DNA of 64,000 nt from Auricularia sp. M13 (taxonomy: Eukaryota > Basidiomycota > Agaricomycetes > Auriculariales > Auriculariaceae): assembly GCA_037042915.1 (NCBI GenBank), contig CM073195.1, positions 620,001 through 684,000 of the forward strand. Direction: 5' to 3'. The position numbers were made by a program, and so were the translations under genes. How positions within the stretch are numbered: position 1 is the stretch's first letter; each line of letters opens with the position of its first letter. The notes below the pieces were generated by a model. The model saw nothing but the letters and a program-made list of their open reading frames with translations. It searched no databases and was not told where the DNA came from. Shown here in pieces: positions 31,665 through 42,869 of the stretch.

Positions 31665-32673
31665 ATGACTACCGACGCGACGCCATCCACACCCGCAGAG
31701 GGATCATCGACGACACCAACGCGCATGAGAAGATGAGCCCGTCGACTTGACCGTGAGCACGCGAAGTCAGGCTTGCTTGCGGACAGCACACTGACGCAGC
31801 CAACAGGGCCAGATCGCCGAGGCGACACGGTGCAAGGAGCGCGGCAACGCCTTCTTCAAGTCGCAGGACTGGGAGGGCGCCGCGAGCGAGTATCTCTCGG
31901 GCCTAGCGTGCCTGCCGCCGCGGCCGAAGCGCAAGGGCAAGCAACGCGCTGGCGCGGCGGAGCCCGAGACGGTCGTCACCAAGGACGAGGACGCCGACCC
32001 TGCACCCCCTGCACCACCACAAGAGGAGCAGAAGCAGGAGGAGGAGCTGGCTGAGCAGGAGAACGCAGAGTGCCGGGCGTTGCGCGCGGTCTTGTATGCC
32101 AATGTGGCCGCGTGTAGGATGAAGCAGGGCGATGACAAGGCCACTGTCGAGCTCTGCACACAAGGTACGCCTGAATGCATGCACGCGCACTGGACGCGAA
32201 GCCGACATTTAAATCTTCTCGCAGCGCTGCTGGACGATCCGAAGTACGCGAAAGCGCTGCAGCGACGCGCCGCGGCCAACGAGCGCATCGCGTCGTGGTC
32301 TGCGCTCGATTCTGCGAATGCTGGTGCGCGTCCTCATTGCTTCACTGTTTGCCTATTTTTCACACGAACACTGGTAGATTACACGACGCTCTTGACCATC
32401 TTCCCCGAGGGCTCGCCCGACGCGCGCAACATTCAACGTCTGCAACGCGACATCGCGCCGCGAATAGAAGCAGCCAGGAAACGCGAGATGGACGAGATGA
32501 TGGGCAAGTTCAAAGGACTGGGCAACACGATCCTCGGTATGCGTTGGCAATTCGCGTCTCCCACCGCTTTGCTGACAGTTTCAGGCAAATTCGGATTGTC
32601 GACGGATAACTTCCAGTTCACACCCAACGGCGCCGGAGGGTATTCGCTGAACTTTGTGAACGAGCCGAAATGA
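31665..32673 (+). CDS. TTC1: TPR co-chaperone-like protein, TTC1 family
   Basis: The start MTTDATPSTPAEGSS precedes an intron and AEATRCKERGNAFFKSQDWE, the first TPR helix pair. A charged linker rich in Lys, Glu and Pro follows, then ALRAVLYANVAACRMKQGD, LLDDPKYAKALQRRAAANE, YTTLLTIFPEG and the TTC1-type C-terminus MDEMMGKFKGLGNTILG...FGLSTDNFQF then GYSLNFVNEPK. TTC1 homologues bind Hsp70/Hsp90 tails through three TPRs. Introns near 32165-32220, 32324-32378 and 32536-32584 keep frame. Around 31730 the end of exon 1 needs a one-base shift to join. It lies 153 bp after ATG22 in the same orientation. Confidence 0.82.
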
Positions 32674-32738
32674 GGATATAAATTACTTGGGTTGAGATGT
32701 AGCTGTAGGAATGGTTAGCAATACATACATGGGATCCG

Positions 32739-33930
32739 TTAGAGCTCGTCTCGTAATATCGTTTCTGGTTCGAGAGAGGTGGTGGGCGTATCTCCTGGTG
32801 GAGGCTCTAGCGTTTCTGCGATGATGTCGACCAGAGTCGGCGTTGCGCTCGCTTCAGCGCTTTCCGAAGCTTCATCCTCTGGAGTATTTGACACAATAGG
32901 CGGCTGACGCGTAGCTGATAATGAGGCGGCAGCCAGCGTCGTTGCGGTCGTGATGAGCGAGGTGGCGACCGCTGTGGCGCTTCGCAGGCCCTTTTCCATG
33001 CGCGACTCTCGAGACTCGGGCAGGAAGCGCGTCCAAAACAGAGCTATACGGAGTCCCCTGTCGAAGATGCGTTGCTTGAGGATGAAGAGCACGACGAGCA
33101 CGAAGAACGCGAGGGCGGCGAGAATGAGCAGCCGGTCGAGCCAGTCAGATCTCTCGAGCGCCTTGACGAGGCCTTTGGACGTGGAGAGGAGGGAGGTGAG
33201 GGTGTCGTGCTGGTCGGTCGTCATTTTGAGCGTGGTGGTAGATTGTTCTGAAAGTCGGTCAGGAGTAGCAAGAGGGTGCGGCGGCGGAGCTTGTACCGAG
33301 TGTCTGCGAGGCAAAGACGGAGCGTTCGAGTTCCTTCTGCATGAGCTCCATTGTGCGCCGCATGGCTTCCGTAACCTGGCTGGAGGCCTCTGCTACGGCG
33401 TCGTCGCTGAAGCAACAGCAATGGGAGTCAGCTCGGCGAGACACGCGTTGGTGGTGTGTGGGACGGACGTGGCTTTCTCGGAGAATTTGTTGGCGTCGTG
33501 TGCTGGCGTTCGTCGCTGCAGTAACTGCGCCCGGGCGTCCTTCATCTGGCTGTCTATGGTGCGCTTTGAGGCGAGCAGCGCGGAACGGGCGTCTTTCCTG
33601 AACTGCGCGAGCCTGGCGGCGAATCTGTCCACTTCGCCGAGTATTCGTCTCTGGGCTGGGCCAGACACGTCTCCCGCCGCGAGCTCGAGATTCTAAGAGG
33701 ATATCAGCAACAAATTGAATACTTGTAATGAGCCCGACCTCGACAAGACGCGCAAATGCATCGAGGTCGTCGCGCAGCTCCGCGTTCAGGTTCTGCTGCG
33801 TCGACAAGGGCCCCTTGCAGTCTCTCAGACGCGGTATTTGGAACTGGTCAATGTCGCCGGCCCTGCGCTCAAGCGCGTCGATGAGGGCGCGGACGTCGTC
33901 GTCGAGCTGTGCGGGTGGAACGGGCGGCAT
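32739..33930 (-). CDS. SEC20: SNARE protein Sec20 with C-terminal RDEL
   Basis: A Qb-SNARE of the ER for Golgi-to-ER retrograde transport. The start MPPVPPAQLDDDVRALID at 33930 leads into coiled-coil exons (FRKDARSALLASKRTIDSQM, AMRRTMELMQKELERSVFAS). The conserved Sec20 block SLLSTSKGLVKALERSDWLD is followed by one membrane span LLILAALAFFVLVVLFI. The lumenal tail ends ILRDEL. Yeast Sec20 ends in HDEL, so RDEL is a fitting ER-retrieval signal and strengthens the call. Introns lie near 33690-33740, 33400 and 33240-33285. It is divergent from TOM70, with 88 bp between the two start codons. A longer N-terminal start at 34086 would overlap TOM70 and is not preferred. Confidence 0.88.
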
Positions 33931-34018
33931 GAGGACAGGCGTGCGTGCGTGCGTCAGAGGGTCGGTCAGCTCCGACTGACTCTGGTGTTTTTTCTCCGCG
34001 TCTGCTCGCCCGCCCGCC

Positions 34019-36396
34019 ATGGCTCCCGCACAAGCACCGGCCGCAGACTCGCTCGCCGACCGCGTCTCGGCCTTCGTCGCCGACAACAGGCGCGCCCTCG
34101 TCGTTGGCGCAGCCGCAGCGGTCGCCGTGGGCGGCGTCGGCTACTACCTCTACTCGCGCCCGGGCTCGTCGTCGGCCAAGGACGATGGTGGCCGCACCGC
34201 TGCGCCCGACGGCGCCGACTCGCCTAAGGGCGCGGCCAAGAAGAAAAAGAGCAAAAAGCGCAAGACCGTCAAGGACAAGGACGGCCCCATTCTCGAGGAG
34301 CGTACGCCAAAGCCGGCCCCCGACACCGCGACCAAGGAGCTCGGTGAGCACGTTGCCGTAGCTATTTCTGCGCCATCATTAACCACAGCGCAGAGCCCAA
34401 GCTGACCCGGGAGCAGATCGAGTCGCTGCCAGACTCTGTCCGTACAACTAGCTCTTGTGGTCTGCACAACCGTCCTGACCTGCATGCAGGAGCGACTGCA
34501 ATTGGCTGCTTCGCTCAAGTCTCGCGGCAACGAAGCATACAAGAAACAAAAATTCGACGTCGCAGCCGAGCTCTACACGCGCGCAATCGAAGTTTCTCCC
34601 AAGCCAGACGCCATGTACTATAGCAATCGCTCAGCCTGTGAGTCTTTGCTGCTCCGAGGAGCCCGCTGATCGAAGACGCGCTCCAGGCTACCTCTACTTC
34701 AAGCCACCGAGACACGACCTCGTCGTTGAGGACTGCAATGCTGCCCTGGCCATTGACAAGGCGTACATCAAGCCTCTCACAAGGAGGGCCGCGGCGTACG
34801 AGGCCCTTGGGCAACTTCGAGAAGCGCTGCGCGGTAAATTTCCCTTGTCTCGGTGCAATTGTGTTCTGATGCTCTCAACCATTCGTAGATTACACCGCTT
34901 CGGTCATCCTGGACAGGTTCAAGACCGAGGCCACCAACGCCGCGCTTGACCGCGTCCTGAAAGCCCTTGCCGCGCGCACTGCGTCCGAAATCTTGCAGGC
35001 AAGCCGCCGTCGCGATTGGGCAGTCGCGGTTTGCTCATGCCGCAACAGACACGCGTCCCGCGTTTGCCGTCGCCCACATTCATTGCCGCGTTCTTTGCCT
35101 CGTTCCGCCCGCGTACGCGTTTCCCTGCCTTGCTGACTAATTGCGGGAACACTGATTGGTTTGCCCGTCCACTCAGTGCCAAAGCCACCGCTGCCGGAGG
35201 AACCTACGCAAGGAGACAAGACTTTCGACTTGGCCCTTGATGCGCTTGCGGCATCCGACTATGCGCGCTGTCATACTTTGACGCTCGAGGCACTTGAACA
35301 GGGACTCTCGACGTTTTTGGCGAAGGCATATGCACTCAACCTCAAGGGCACCTTCCAGTGAGCAAAATATTTTCCTCGCATGCCGCCTTGGCTAACTACG
35401 AAGCAGCTTCCTCATGAGCGACACCCCTGCGGCTAAGCTCGCTTTGGAAGAGTCCATTAAGGTGCTCCCTTCCTTCACGAATAGCCATGTCAAGCTGGCA
35501 TCCGTGCACATGGACTTGGGCGACATTGTCGGCACCATGAACCAATACGAGAAAGCACTTTCGATAAACCCCAAGGATGCCGATGTGTATTACCAACGCG
35601 GGCAAGGTCAGTCATGTCACATTCTGAGTCTCGGTATGATGTTCAGCGACGTACAGTCTACTTCATCATGGGCGATTTCCCCAAGGCAGCCGAGAATTAC
35701 CAGAAGTCGATCGAGCTCGACGACACATTTGTCTTCAGCCATATTCAGCTCGCTGTCGCCCAGTACAAGCTCGGCAATGTTGGCCCGAGCATGGCAACTT
35801 TCCGGCGGACGATGCGCAATTTCCCCAAGATGAGCGAGCCGTTCAACTACTAGTTCGTTTTTTTCTTTTGCTTTTCCTATTCCGAATTTATTCAGTTGTG
35901 CTAACGACGTGTAGTGGCGAGCTCCTGCTGGACCAAAGCAAGTTCGAAGAAGCCGTCAAGAAGTTCGACGAGGCGATTGAGCTGGAGAAGGCTAAGCCGG
36001 CACACGTGAATGTGCTGCCACTGGTGAATAAGGGGCTCGCTCTCTTCCAGTGGAAGAATGACTTTGCGGCGGCGGAGCGACTGTGCAAGGAGGCGCTTGA
36101 GATTGACCCGGAGTGCGAGGCGGCTGTCGCGACGCTTGCGCAGCTCTTGATGCAGCATGCGCGCCTCCAGGAGGCTGCAGATATGTTTGAGCGCCATGTT
36201 CAGATTTCCAGGAACGAGCAGGAGCTGCAGGCCACGCTCAACTATAAGCTTGTGAGTTCGACCACCCTCTGGTTCACTCTGCAGTCTTGTGTACTCAATA
36301 CTTGACTTTTAGGCGACGGAAGCGCAACTCGAGTTCGTGAAAAACTTCCCGGAGAAGGCGGACATGCTCTCCGAAGTGGCCCGCTCGTTGCAGTAG
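34019..36396 (+). CDS. TOM70: Mitochondrial import receptor Tom70
   Basis: An outer mitochondrial membrane receptor for carrier preproteins delivered by Hsp70/Hsp90. After MAPAQAPAADSLADRVSAFV comes one N-terminal anchor (ALVVGAAAAVAVGGVGYYLY), then a Lys-rich linker (KKKKSKKRK). The TPR array opens ERLQLAASLKSRGNEAYKKQ and continues LVVEDCNAALAIDKAYIKPL, RLPSPTFIAAFFASFRPR, KLASVHMDLGDIVGTMNQYE, NYQKSIELDDTFVFSHIQLA, GELLLDQSKFEEAVKKFDEA and ATLAQLLMQHARLQEAADMF. It ends PEKADMLSEVARSLQ. About ten short introns. This domain order and length are typical of fungal Tom70. It shares a short divergent promoter with SEC20. Confidence 0.93.
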
Positions 36397-36573
36397 AGCG
36401 TCCGGACGCTTGTCTTTTATCTAGCCTATTTCCGCTTGCATGTATATATAGGCAATTTCAGATCTCCACTCCTCAGATGTGCTGGAGGGCGATGAAGTCT
36501 AATGTCCGCGTTTGCTTCCGGAATTCATACTTCACCGATTGGACGCACGACGGCGTCCGCAACGTTCAGCTAG

Positions 36574-38165
36574 ATGTCGCTGGTACACGCGCGCGTGGTA
36601 TTGCGCCAGCCCAAGGTGCGCTGTGACCCCTCGGCGCGCTGAATATTTGCGCTTATGTCGTGGTCGGGAACTGTCACAGCGCGCGCGATGTCTACATGAC
36701 CTCGTCAACATTGGCCCCCAGCGAATCGCTGCGTCTGGTCCACCAGGCCGCAGCGCAGTCACCGGCCAGATTGCCACTGTATTTGGATGCACGGGGTTCC
36801 TTGGACGGTATCTTGTCGCGAAGCTTGGTCGGTTTCATCATTGGCATTCAGGACCAGAGAAATAATGGTCGTGCAGCCAAGGCGGGCACGCAGGTTGTCG
36901 TTCCGTATCGCGACGAGGACAGGAAGCGCCATCTGCGTGTTATGGGAGACCTGGGCCAAGTCGTGCCCCTGGTACGTGTGTGCACCTTGGATGAACGGAC
37001 AGTCCCGCTCATTGCAGCAGGAATTCGACGCACGCAATGAGACGCAGATAGAAGAGTGCGTGCGGCACTCGCATATTGTCTACAACCTCGTTGGCCGCGA
37101 CTACGAGACCAAGTGAGGCAGGAGTGCGGAAATGCCGAGTATAAACGGCACTGAACTTGCGCAGGAACTTCGACTACGAGGCAGTCAACGTCACGGCGGC
37201 TCGGAAGATCGCAGAGGTCGCTGCGCGCGTGGGCGTACCGCGTCTTGTGCACGTCTCGCATCTGAACGCCGACTTCGACTCGCCCAGCGCGTTCTACCGC
37301 TCTAAGGCGCTCGGCGAGGAGGTCGTTCGCGACGCGTTCCCCGACGCGACCATTGTCCGCCCTGCGGCCATGTTTGGCTGGGAGGACAAGCTGTTAAACA
37401 AGCTGTACCGTGCGTATCATCCTCCCTTGCGAATAGGTTTGCTAACGCTCGTGCAGGCTGGCCCATCTGGTTCAAGCTTAATGGCGGCGAGACGCGTGTC
37501 CGCCCTGTACATGTGCGTTGTTGTCGTCCGACTGAAATTGTGAAGTCTCTATTCAACGCTGCGCTCAGGTGATGGATGTTGCCCAAGCACTCAAGAACCT
37601 CGTTGAGCGTCCAGCCCTGGCTGACACGCTCTCCCTCCCCGGCCCGAAGACGCACACGTACAACTACCTGCTCGAGCTCGTTGCATCTGTCCTTTACGAG
37701 CCCGTATCGCGTGCGCCGACCGTTCCGAAACCAGTGGCACTCGCGCTCTCCAGCCTCGCACAATTCGCCTACTTCCCGATGATCTCCCCCGACGAGATTC
37801 GCAGGCGGTACATCGACGACGCCCTTGCGCTTCCGAAGCAGCGCGACGTGGAGGCCTGGGAGCACCCCGACGACGTCAAACCTCCGAAGGAGCTCCCGGG
37901 AGACTGGGATAAGGTTGGTGTCGAGCCCGAAGAGATTGAACAGTATGCGCTGCTCTACTTGAGGCAATACCGGACAATGTATGTTGTACGCTGCTTCTTC
38001 CTATTCTCCATGTTCTGACTGCTGTTCACACAGTGGGAATTTTGCTCGCCCTGTCGTCTTGCCCAAGATGGGTGTGCAAGTGCCAGTGAGTTGATCTCTT
38101 GGCTACGCTGCAATAGCTGATCGTCAATGTAGGGCGTGGTTGTGCCTCCCGACGCTCGCGTGTAG
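36574..38165 (+). CDS. NDUFA9: Complex I 40-kDa subunit (NDUFA9 homologue)
   Basis: An accessory subunit of mitochondrial NADH:ubiquinone oxidoreductase built on an SDR-like Rossmann fold that binds NADPH. The start MSLVHARVVLRQPK resembles a presequence. Exons then give QIATVFGCTGFLGRYLVAKL (the TGxxGxxG nucleotide site), GTQVVVPYRDEDRKRHLRVM, HIVYNLVGRDYETK, NVTAARKIAEVAARVGVPRL, FYRSKALGEEVVRDAFPDAT and RPAAMFGWEDKLLNKL. Further on come VMDVAQALKNLVERPAL, LPGPKTHTYNYLLELVASVL and MISPDEIRRRYIDDALALPK. The last short exons end GVVVPPDARV. At least eight introns, all consistent in frame as far as followed. Family assignment is firm. Confidence 0.92.
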
Positions 38166-38578
38166 ACACGCATACATCCTCAATAAATCATAGGCACTTG
38201 CATTTTATTCAGCCTCCTCAATTTGCCCAGGTTTGTTTGCCGCTTTTGGTTGATTTTTTGTGCAAACAGTTGTACTATTCAGAGCACGACAATAAGTATA
38301 TCTATAAGGATATTTCGCGGCATGTTGTCCAAGGACCATGACGATTTTCAATGATTATGTATATGCGCTATAGTGCCTGAGGGGACGAGCTGGGACGTCT
38401 TTCGACGTTGCCAACTTGTCGCGGATGCAATCGGGAACGTGCGGTGGCCGCCGGCTGGACACACCATGTCCAAGGAATGACGAGTAAATCTAGGGAATTC
38501 TCGGATTGAGGCAATGAGCTGATGATTTCTAAGGCTGGTTAAGCTGACGGCGTCTGCAGGGCAGCACAGATCCGCCGC
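38166..38578. other. Intergenic, possible upstream exon of the F-box gene
   Basis: The sequence just before 38579 (GCTGACGGCGTCTGCAG then GGCAGCACAGATCCGCCGC) looks like a branch point, 3' splice site and in-frame codons AAQIRR. The next gene may therefore have a first exon here that I could not place. Otherwise empty. Confidence 0.4.
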
Positions 38579-40000
38579 ATGCTCAATGATCTTGCGGAGG
38601 CAACGACGCGTATCTTGGGTGAGCTTGCGAGCGAATGGAGCCAGGCCAACGACGCATTGCGCATTCTGCCAGCCGAGGTGCTTGCTACATGTTTCACCTT
38701 CCTCAAAATACGCGACCGGATGACCGTGTCACACGTCTCGCGGGCCTGGCGTTCGATCGCTCTGGCTCATCCTGCCATTTGCGCAGACATAGAACTCAAG
38801 GGCACGTTCAGGAATGAGCCCGCCATTTTGGAGATGGCGTTGTCGCGAACAGGGCTGCATCCCATAGACCTGCGGCTGTCGTCAAAACTCGAACCGAGAG
38901 GCATTCAGGTGGTTCAGTCCATTCTGGTCCAGCACATGCACCATCTCCGGACCATAAATTGGTCGTCCGCAATTCCTTCCACATTGTTCAGGCTTCCAGC
39001 GCCATTGCTTGAGACGTTGGTGGACTCACATATGGTCATACCTGACGACTTCCTTGGCGCTCTAGCCGGCAGGCTGTCCACATTGACGTTGTCCACAGCT
39101 CACTTCCCGAACACCTGCCCTGCTCTTTCGACGATTACGCACCTGTCGCTTGGACAACCAACGGGTCTCAGAGACGCCGAATCGTTCAGTCGGCTCTTTC
39201 GACTTTGTCCGCGCCTGCAGTCACTGTCCCTCGTCAATTTAAAGGGCGCCTATTCTCATTTCTTGCCAGCCGGACCTGCACCTCCCACCCTAAACAAGAT
39301 TGAGCTCATCACAGATGACCCGCACTACGACTTGATGCAGCATTACATCGCCTGGAAATCCGGCGATAATCTGCTCGAGGTCGTGCTCCAGATGCATGGG
39401 CTGACTATCGCCGATTGCAAGCAACAGGATCTACTAGCTTTTGTTACCGGCGCCGTCGTGTTCGGCATCCACTGCGACGACGATTTGAAGGTGGCAGGCT
39501 TTCTGGTCATCGACCCCGATGAGAGCATCCGCGTAGTTGTCTTTTGCGGGGAGTACGACGTATCGCGTGCATCGCAGCTGGCCTTGCTCGCGCAATCGAG
39601 CTGCAGCAATATACGTCCGAACATGGTGCTCTCCCTCAATACGCTCGGGGCGTTCCTCGACCGGAATATCTTCGTCGTGCTCAAGCCCGCGCATGTGAAG
39701 CTATTGCTCACAGGCGTCCCCGAACGCAAGTCGCCGCCGTGGAACATACTCGCTGCTTTCGCACGCGCCCTGCAGGACGCACGTTCTCCCATTCTGGGAC
39801 CGGTCGAGCTCGATGTGAAGACCCAGCCCGGCAAGCCTGCGCTGAGGGCAAAGGACGGGCGCGCATTGTGTGCAGCCTTTCAAGCTGTGCGGAATGCCCC
39901 ACTGGCGAAGGGGCTGGATATTCGCATTCTAGGCTTCACGGCGGACGTCGTGCGCAACTTGCATTTGCGAATCCCAGAGGGCCTCACATTTAATTATTGA
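38579..40000 (+). CDS. F-box protein of the Agaricomycete type
   Basis: A single open frame of 473 aa. Residues about 27-75 form an F-box: ALRILPAEVLATCFTFLKIR, DRMTVSHVSRAWRSIALAHP, preceded by the usual amphipathic helix (LAEATTRILGELASEW). The rest is Leu-rich with repeat-like blocks (LETLVDSHMVIPDDFLGALA, LSTLTLSTAHFPNTC, LCPRLQSLSLVNLKG), as in fungal F-box/LRR-like proteins that act as SCF ubiquitin ligase substrate adaptors. The substrate is unknown; the family is strongly expanded in mushrooms. Lack of introns downstream of the F-box is common in this family. A short upstream exon ending AAQIRR is possible (see 38166-38578). Confidence 0.85.
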   Translation: MLNDLAEATTRILGELASEWSQANDALRILPAEVLATCFTFLKIRDRMTVSHVSRAWRSIALAHPAICADIELKGTFRNEPAILEMALSRTGLHPIDLRLSSKLEPRGIQVVQSILVQHMHHLRTINWSSAIPSTLFRLPAPLLETLVDSHMVIPDDFLGALAGRLSTLTLSTAHFPNTCPALSTITHLSLGQPTGLRDAESFSRLFRLCPRLQSLSLVNLKGAYSHFLPAGPAPPTLNKIELITDDPHYDLMQHYIAWKSGDNLLEVVLQMHGLTIADCKQQDLLAFVTGAVVFGIHCDDDLKVAGFLVIDPDESIRVVVFCGEYDVSRASQLALLAQSSCSNIRPNMVLSLNTLGAFLDRNIFVVLKPAHVKLLLTGVPERKSPPWNILAAFARALQDARSPILGPVELDVKTQPGKPALRAKDGRALCAAFQAVRNAPLAKGLDIRILGFTADVVRNLHLRIPEGLTFNY

Positions 40001-40343
40001 ACATTTGCAGTACCAGCATTGCACCTCTGTTCACCCGAATTGCGCTGCCTATCCTACTTATATTTTCCGGTGTGGTTCGACTGCGCGCTGCAGTCAATGG
40101 ACCTCTTTCAGGGCCTTCCTTGGATGTTCGTAGCGCTCAGAGGGACGGTCATGGTTTAGCACATGAAGCCAGTTGTATATTGTGCGAATGCAGCGAAAGC
40201 ATAGAATACGACAGATATGTGGGCGGACAACTGCAGACGAAACGTTGCATCAATGATTTAGTAGTAGCAAAAAGTTGAGCGTGGTGTACGCACCAGATAG
40301 AAGTACAACGATGTGGTAGCCAAATCATGCACAGAGCCAGCAG
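40001..40343. other. Convergent intergenic stretch
   Basis: Two genes end towards this region. No exon or element is supported. Confidence 0.35.
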
Positions 40344-40895
40344 TTAGTCGTCGTCGTCGTCTGAGGCGGCTTTCATTTGTACGTCGGCCTCCTTTGCTTT
40401 CTTCGCCCGGGGCGCCCGCTTGCGTTTCTTTGGGCCGTCGCCGTCGTCGTCGCCGCCTGCGCCGCTGGAAGGATCGGGGACGTTCTCAACAATTTCCTTT
40501 AGGAAATCCAACAGCTCCGTGCGTGCTATTGCCTGTTTTCTGTGGAATATCTTAGGAGAACGGCAGGAATGCAAGGCCCGGTGGGACGCACAAGTGGTAC
40601 GGTTCGACGCGCCGCGCACTGCGCTCGACAGTGACTTTATGCGCCTCCTCGACCAGACGGGCCAGAAAGAGCTCCAATGCCTTGGCTGGGAGGGTGAATA
40701 TCGGGTATTAAGCCAGGCATGGCTGGACTCACAGATGACCACGGGCGTCGCCTGTGCGACCTTGCCGACCTCCTCGTCCTTCTGCATTATGCGCTTAATG
40801 CGCGCCTGAGCGTGCGTCGTCAGTGCCGTCTGATGCTAGTGCACAATGGATGGGCGTACCACGGGAAATTTTGTCTGCTTGTTTCTGTTCTTCAT
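40344..40895 (-). CDS. BUR6: Histone-fold transcription corepressor NC2-alpha (DRAP1/Bur6-like)
   Basis: Four exons start MKNRNKQTKFPV at 40895. After a GTACGC intron come ARIKRIMQKDEEVGKVAQAT, then PVVIS, KALELFLARLVEEAHKVTVE, RSARRVEPYHL and KQAIARTELLDFLKEIVENV. This is a complete NF-YC-type histone fold. The C-terminal tail has an acidic run, KKRKRAPRAKKAKEADV (a likely nuclear localisation signal) and a poly-Asp end. The segment FPVARIKRIMQKDEEVGKVA and the VPDPS end of the fold fit NC2-alpha, which pairs with NC2-beta to block TBP at promoters. A Dpb3/CHRAC-type subunit is the main alternative. It is divergent from the thioesterase gene, with only 50 bp between start codons. Confidence 0.8.
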
Positions 40896-40945
40896 GGTCG
40901 CGGACAGGAGCTCGAGCGGACGTTGAACCGTATCTCAACTTTATA

Positions 40946-42799
40946 ATGTGGCGCACAGCGGCCAGCGCGCTGCGTCCAACGGCGGCGGCTCTCAGGCCCC
41001 AGCACGCGCGCGGATTCCACCTGACTCTCGCGTTGCGCAATGCGACTGCTTCTACGCGGCCTGCAGCACAAGAGAACCGCGAGATCATCGCGCTCGACAA
41101 CCTCCTGCGTGCCGTGCGTGCGTGCGGGCTTGCGCACTGGCTGCTTTATACTTATATGTCTGATATGCTCTAGGAGATCGCTCGCCGCCAGAGTCGCGCA
41201 CGTGAGCCATTCGCGTCGGCCCTTGTCTGCTTGGTGCTCACGCGCAGACGCCCAGCATCGTGCCCATGCGCACGCCTGGCCTGTACTCTGACACTTTCCT
41301 CGCCCGCGCAGCGAAGGAGAACGCCCAGTCTGAGCCTGCGCCTCATGTCGTGCTGAGCAAAGCCGAAGCAGCAGACGCGACTGCGCTGCCATCGCGTGCC
41401 ATGCACGAGTCGTACTCCGAGATATCATTGCCTCTGCGCTCGGAGCCAGCCCTCTTCGAGCAATTCATCAATGCCGTCGGAGGCGTCCGCACTGGTAAGC
41501 TCATGGAGCAGCTCGATTCCCTGGCGGGGTCCATCGCGTACAAGCACATCCTCGGTCAGGATGTCCATACACTCGGACGCATAGAGGATCGCGGGCTGTA
41601 TGTGGTGACTGCGGCAGTAGACAGGTATGATGTACCGGTGTACATGCGTGCCCTCAGCTCATACTTGCAGGCTGGATATGCTGCAACCACTCGCAGCCTG
41701 GAAACACGTCGCGGACCTTCGCCTGAGCGGGAACGTCATCTATACTGGACGCAGCTCTATGGAGATTGCAGTCAAGATGGAAGCATTGCACCCTGACCAG
41801 GACCCACTTACAGTCATGATTGGTATGCCTCACGCATTCCACTCATACAAGCTTAGCCGAACGCTCATCGTCCGCCGTAGGTCGATTCTCAATGGTATGC
41901 AGAGATGCAGTTTCGCACACCTCGCGAGCAGTCAACCATCTGGTTCTCTCGACTCCGGAAGAAAAGCAACTGTTTGCTATCGGCGAAGGTATGTAGCGTC
42001 TCCCACGTTAAGTGGCCCAATGTTACTCACGCCGTCCCAGGCCATCAAAGAAACAGGAAAGCCCTCTCACTGACATCGCTCGACCGCGTCCCACCTTCCT
42101 CGGAAGAAGCCAAGGTACTGCACGATTACTTCCTACAGCACTCGCGCGGACAGGATACCGTGGAACGCGTGCCCATGGAAGAAACTCGCCTTCAGAACTG
42201 TTTTATGATGTTCCCGCAAGAGCGAAACGTCCATGGCAAAGTCTTTGGAGGCTACCTTATGAGACTGGCATATGAGGTTCGCCAGCCGTGTCGTGACGAC
42301 ATGCACATACTAACCTGTGCCACAGCTTGCCTATGCAAACTCATCACTTTTCGCTAGGAGACCTATGCGTTTTCTGTCCCTCGACGACATTTCGTTCCGC
42401 CGGCCTGTCAACATTGGGTCCATTGTCCGCTTGACCTCGCTAGTGTCGCACACAACTTCGAATGAAGCTTATCCTGTGGTCATCGTGCGTCCCCAGCTCA
42501 ATCCTGCATTTGTTTACTGATGGTTTACGCGAAGCATGTCCGCGTCCAGGCAGACGTCCTCGATATCGCAACGGGCTCTGCCCAGATGACGAACGACTTC
42601 CGCTTCACATGGTGTGTGGATGGAGGGGAGCCTTTATCTCGTACGGTCGTTCCTCGAACGTATCAGGGTGAGGACAGGTTGATCTACAGCCATCCGCGTG
42701 TCTCTAACTTTGTACGATGCTGCAGAGGCCATGATGTGGCTAGAGGGGCGGCGGGATCTCGCAGTTGGCGACGCGATTAGAGGATTGCGGCACGCTTAG
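40946..42799 (+). CDS. Mitochondrial acyl-CoA thioesterase, double hotdog (ACOT9-like)
   Basis: The start MWRTAASALRPTAAALRPQH is Ala/Arg-rich and free of acidic residues, a probable mitochondrial presequence. First hotdog part: PMRTPGLYSDTFLARAAKEN, HESYSEISLPLRSEPALFEQ, VGGVRTGKLMEQLDSLAGSI (the R-x-G-x-L-E/D block), VVTAAVDR and GNVIYTGRSSMEIAVKMEAL. Second part: NCFMMFPQERNVHGKVFGGY then LMRLAYE, MRFLSLDDISFRRPVNIGSI and YAKHVRVQADVLDIATGSAQ. It ends EGRRDLAVGDAIRGLRHA. The double-hotdog order with HGKxFGGxLM is that of ACOT9/ACOT10-type enzymes, which hydrolyse acyl-CoA to free acid and CoA. About nine introns. Substrate range cannot be read from sequence. Confidence 0.85.
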
Positions 42800-42858
42800 G
42801 TAATACACGGCATTCATGATCAACGCGTTCACATTCAGCATCGATGCTCATCATTGCC

Positions 42859-42869
42859 GGTTCCGAGCC
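42859..42869. repeat. Left copy of the 11-bp target-site duplication
   Basis: GGTTCCGAGCC abuts the left arm of the fold-back element. The identical 11 bp in the same orientation abut the right arm at 43384-43394. Confidence 0.85.
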
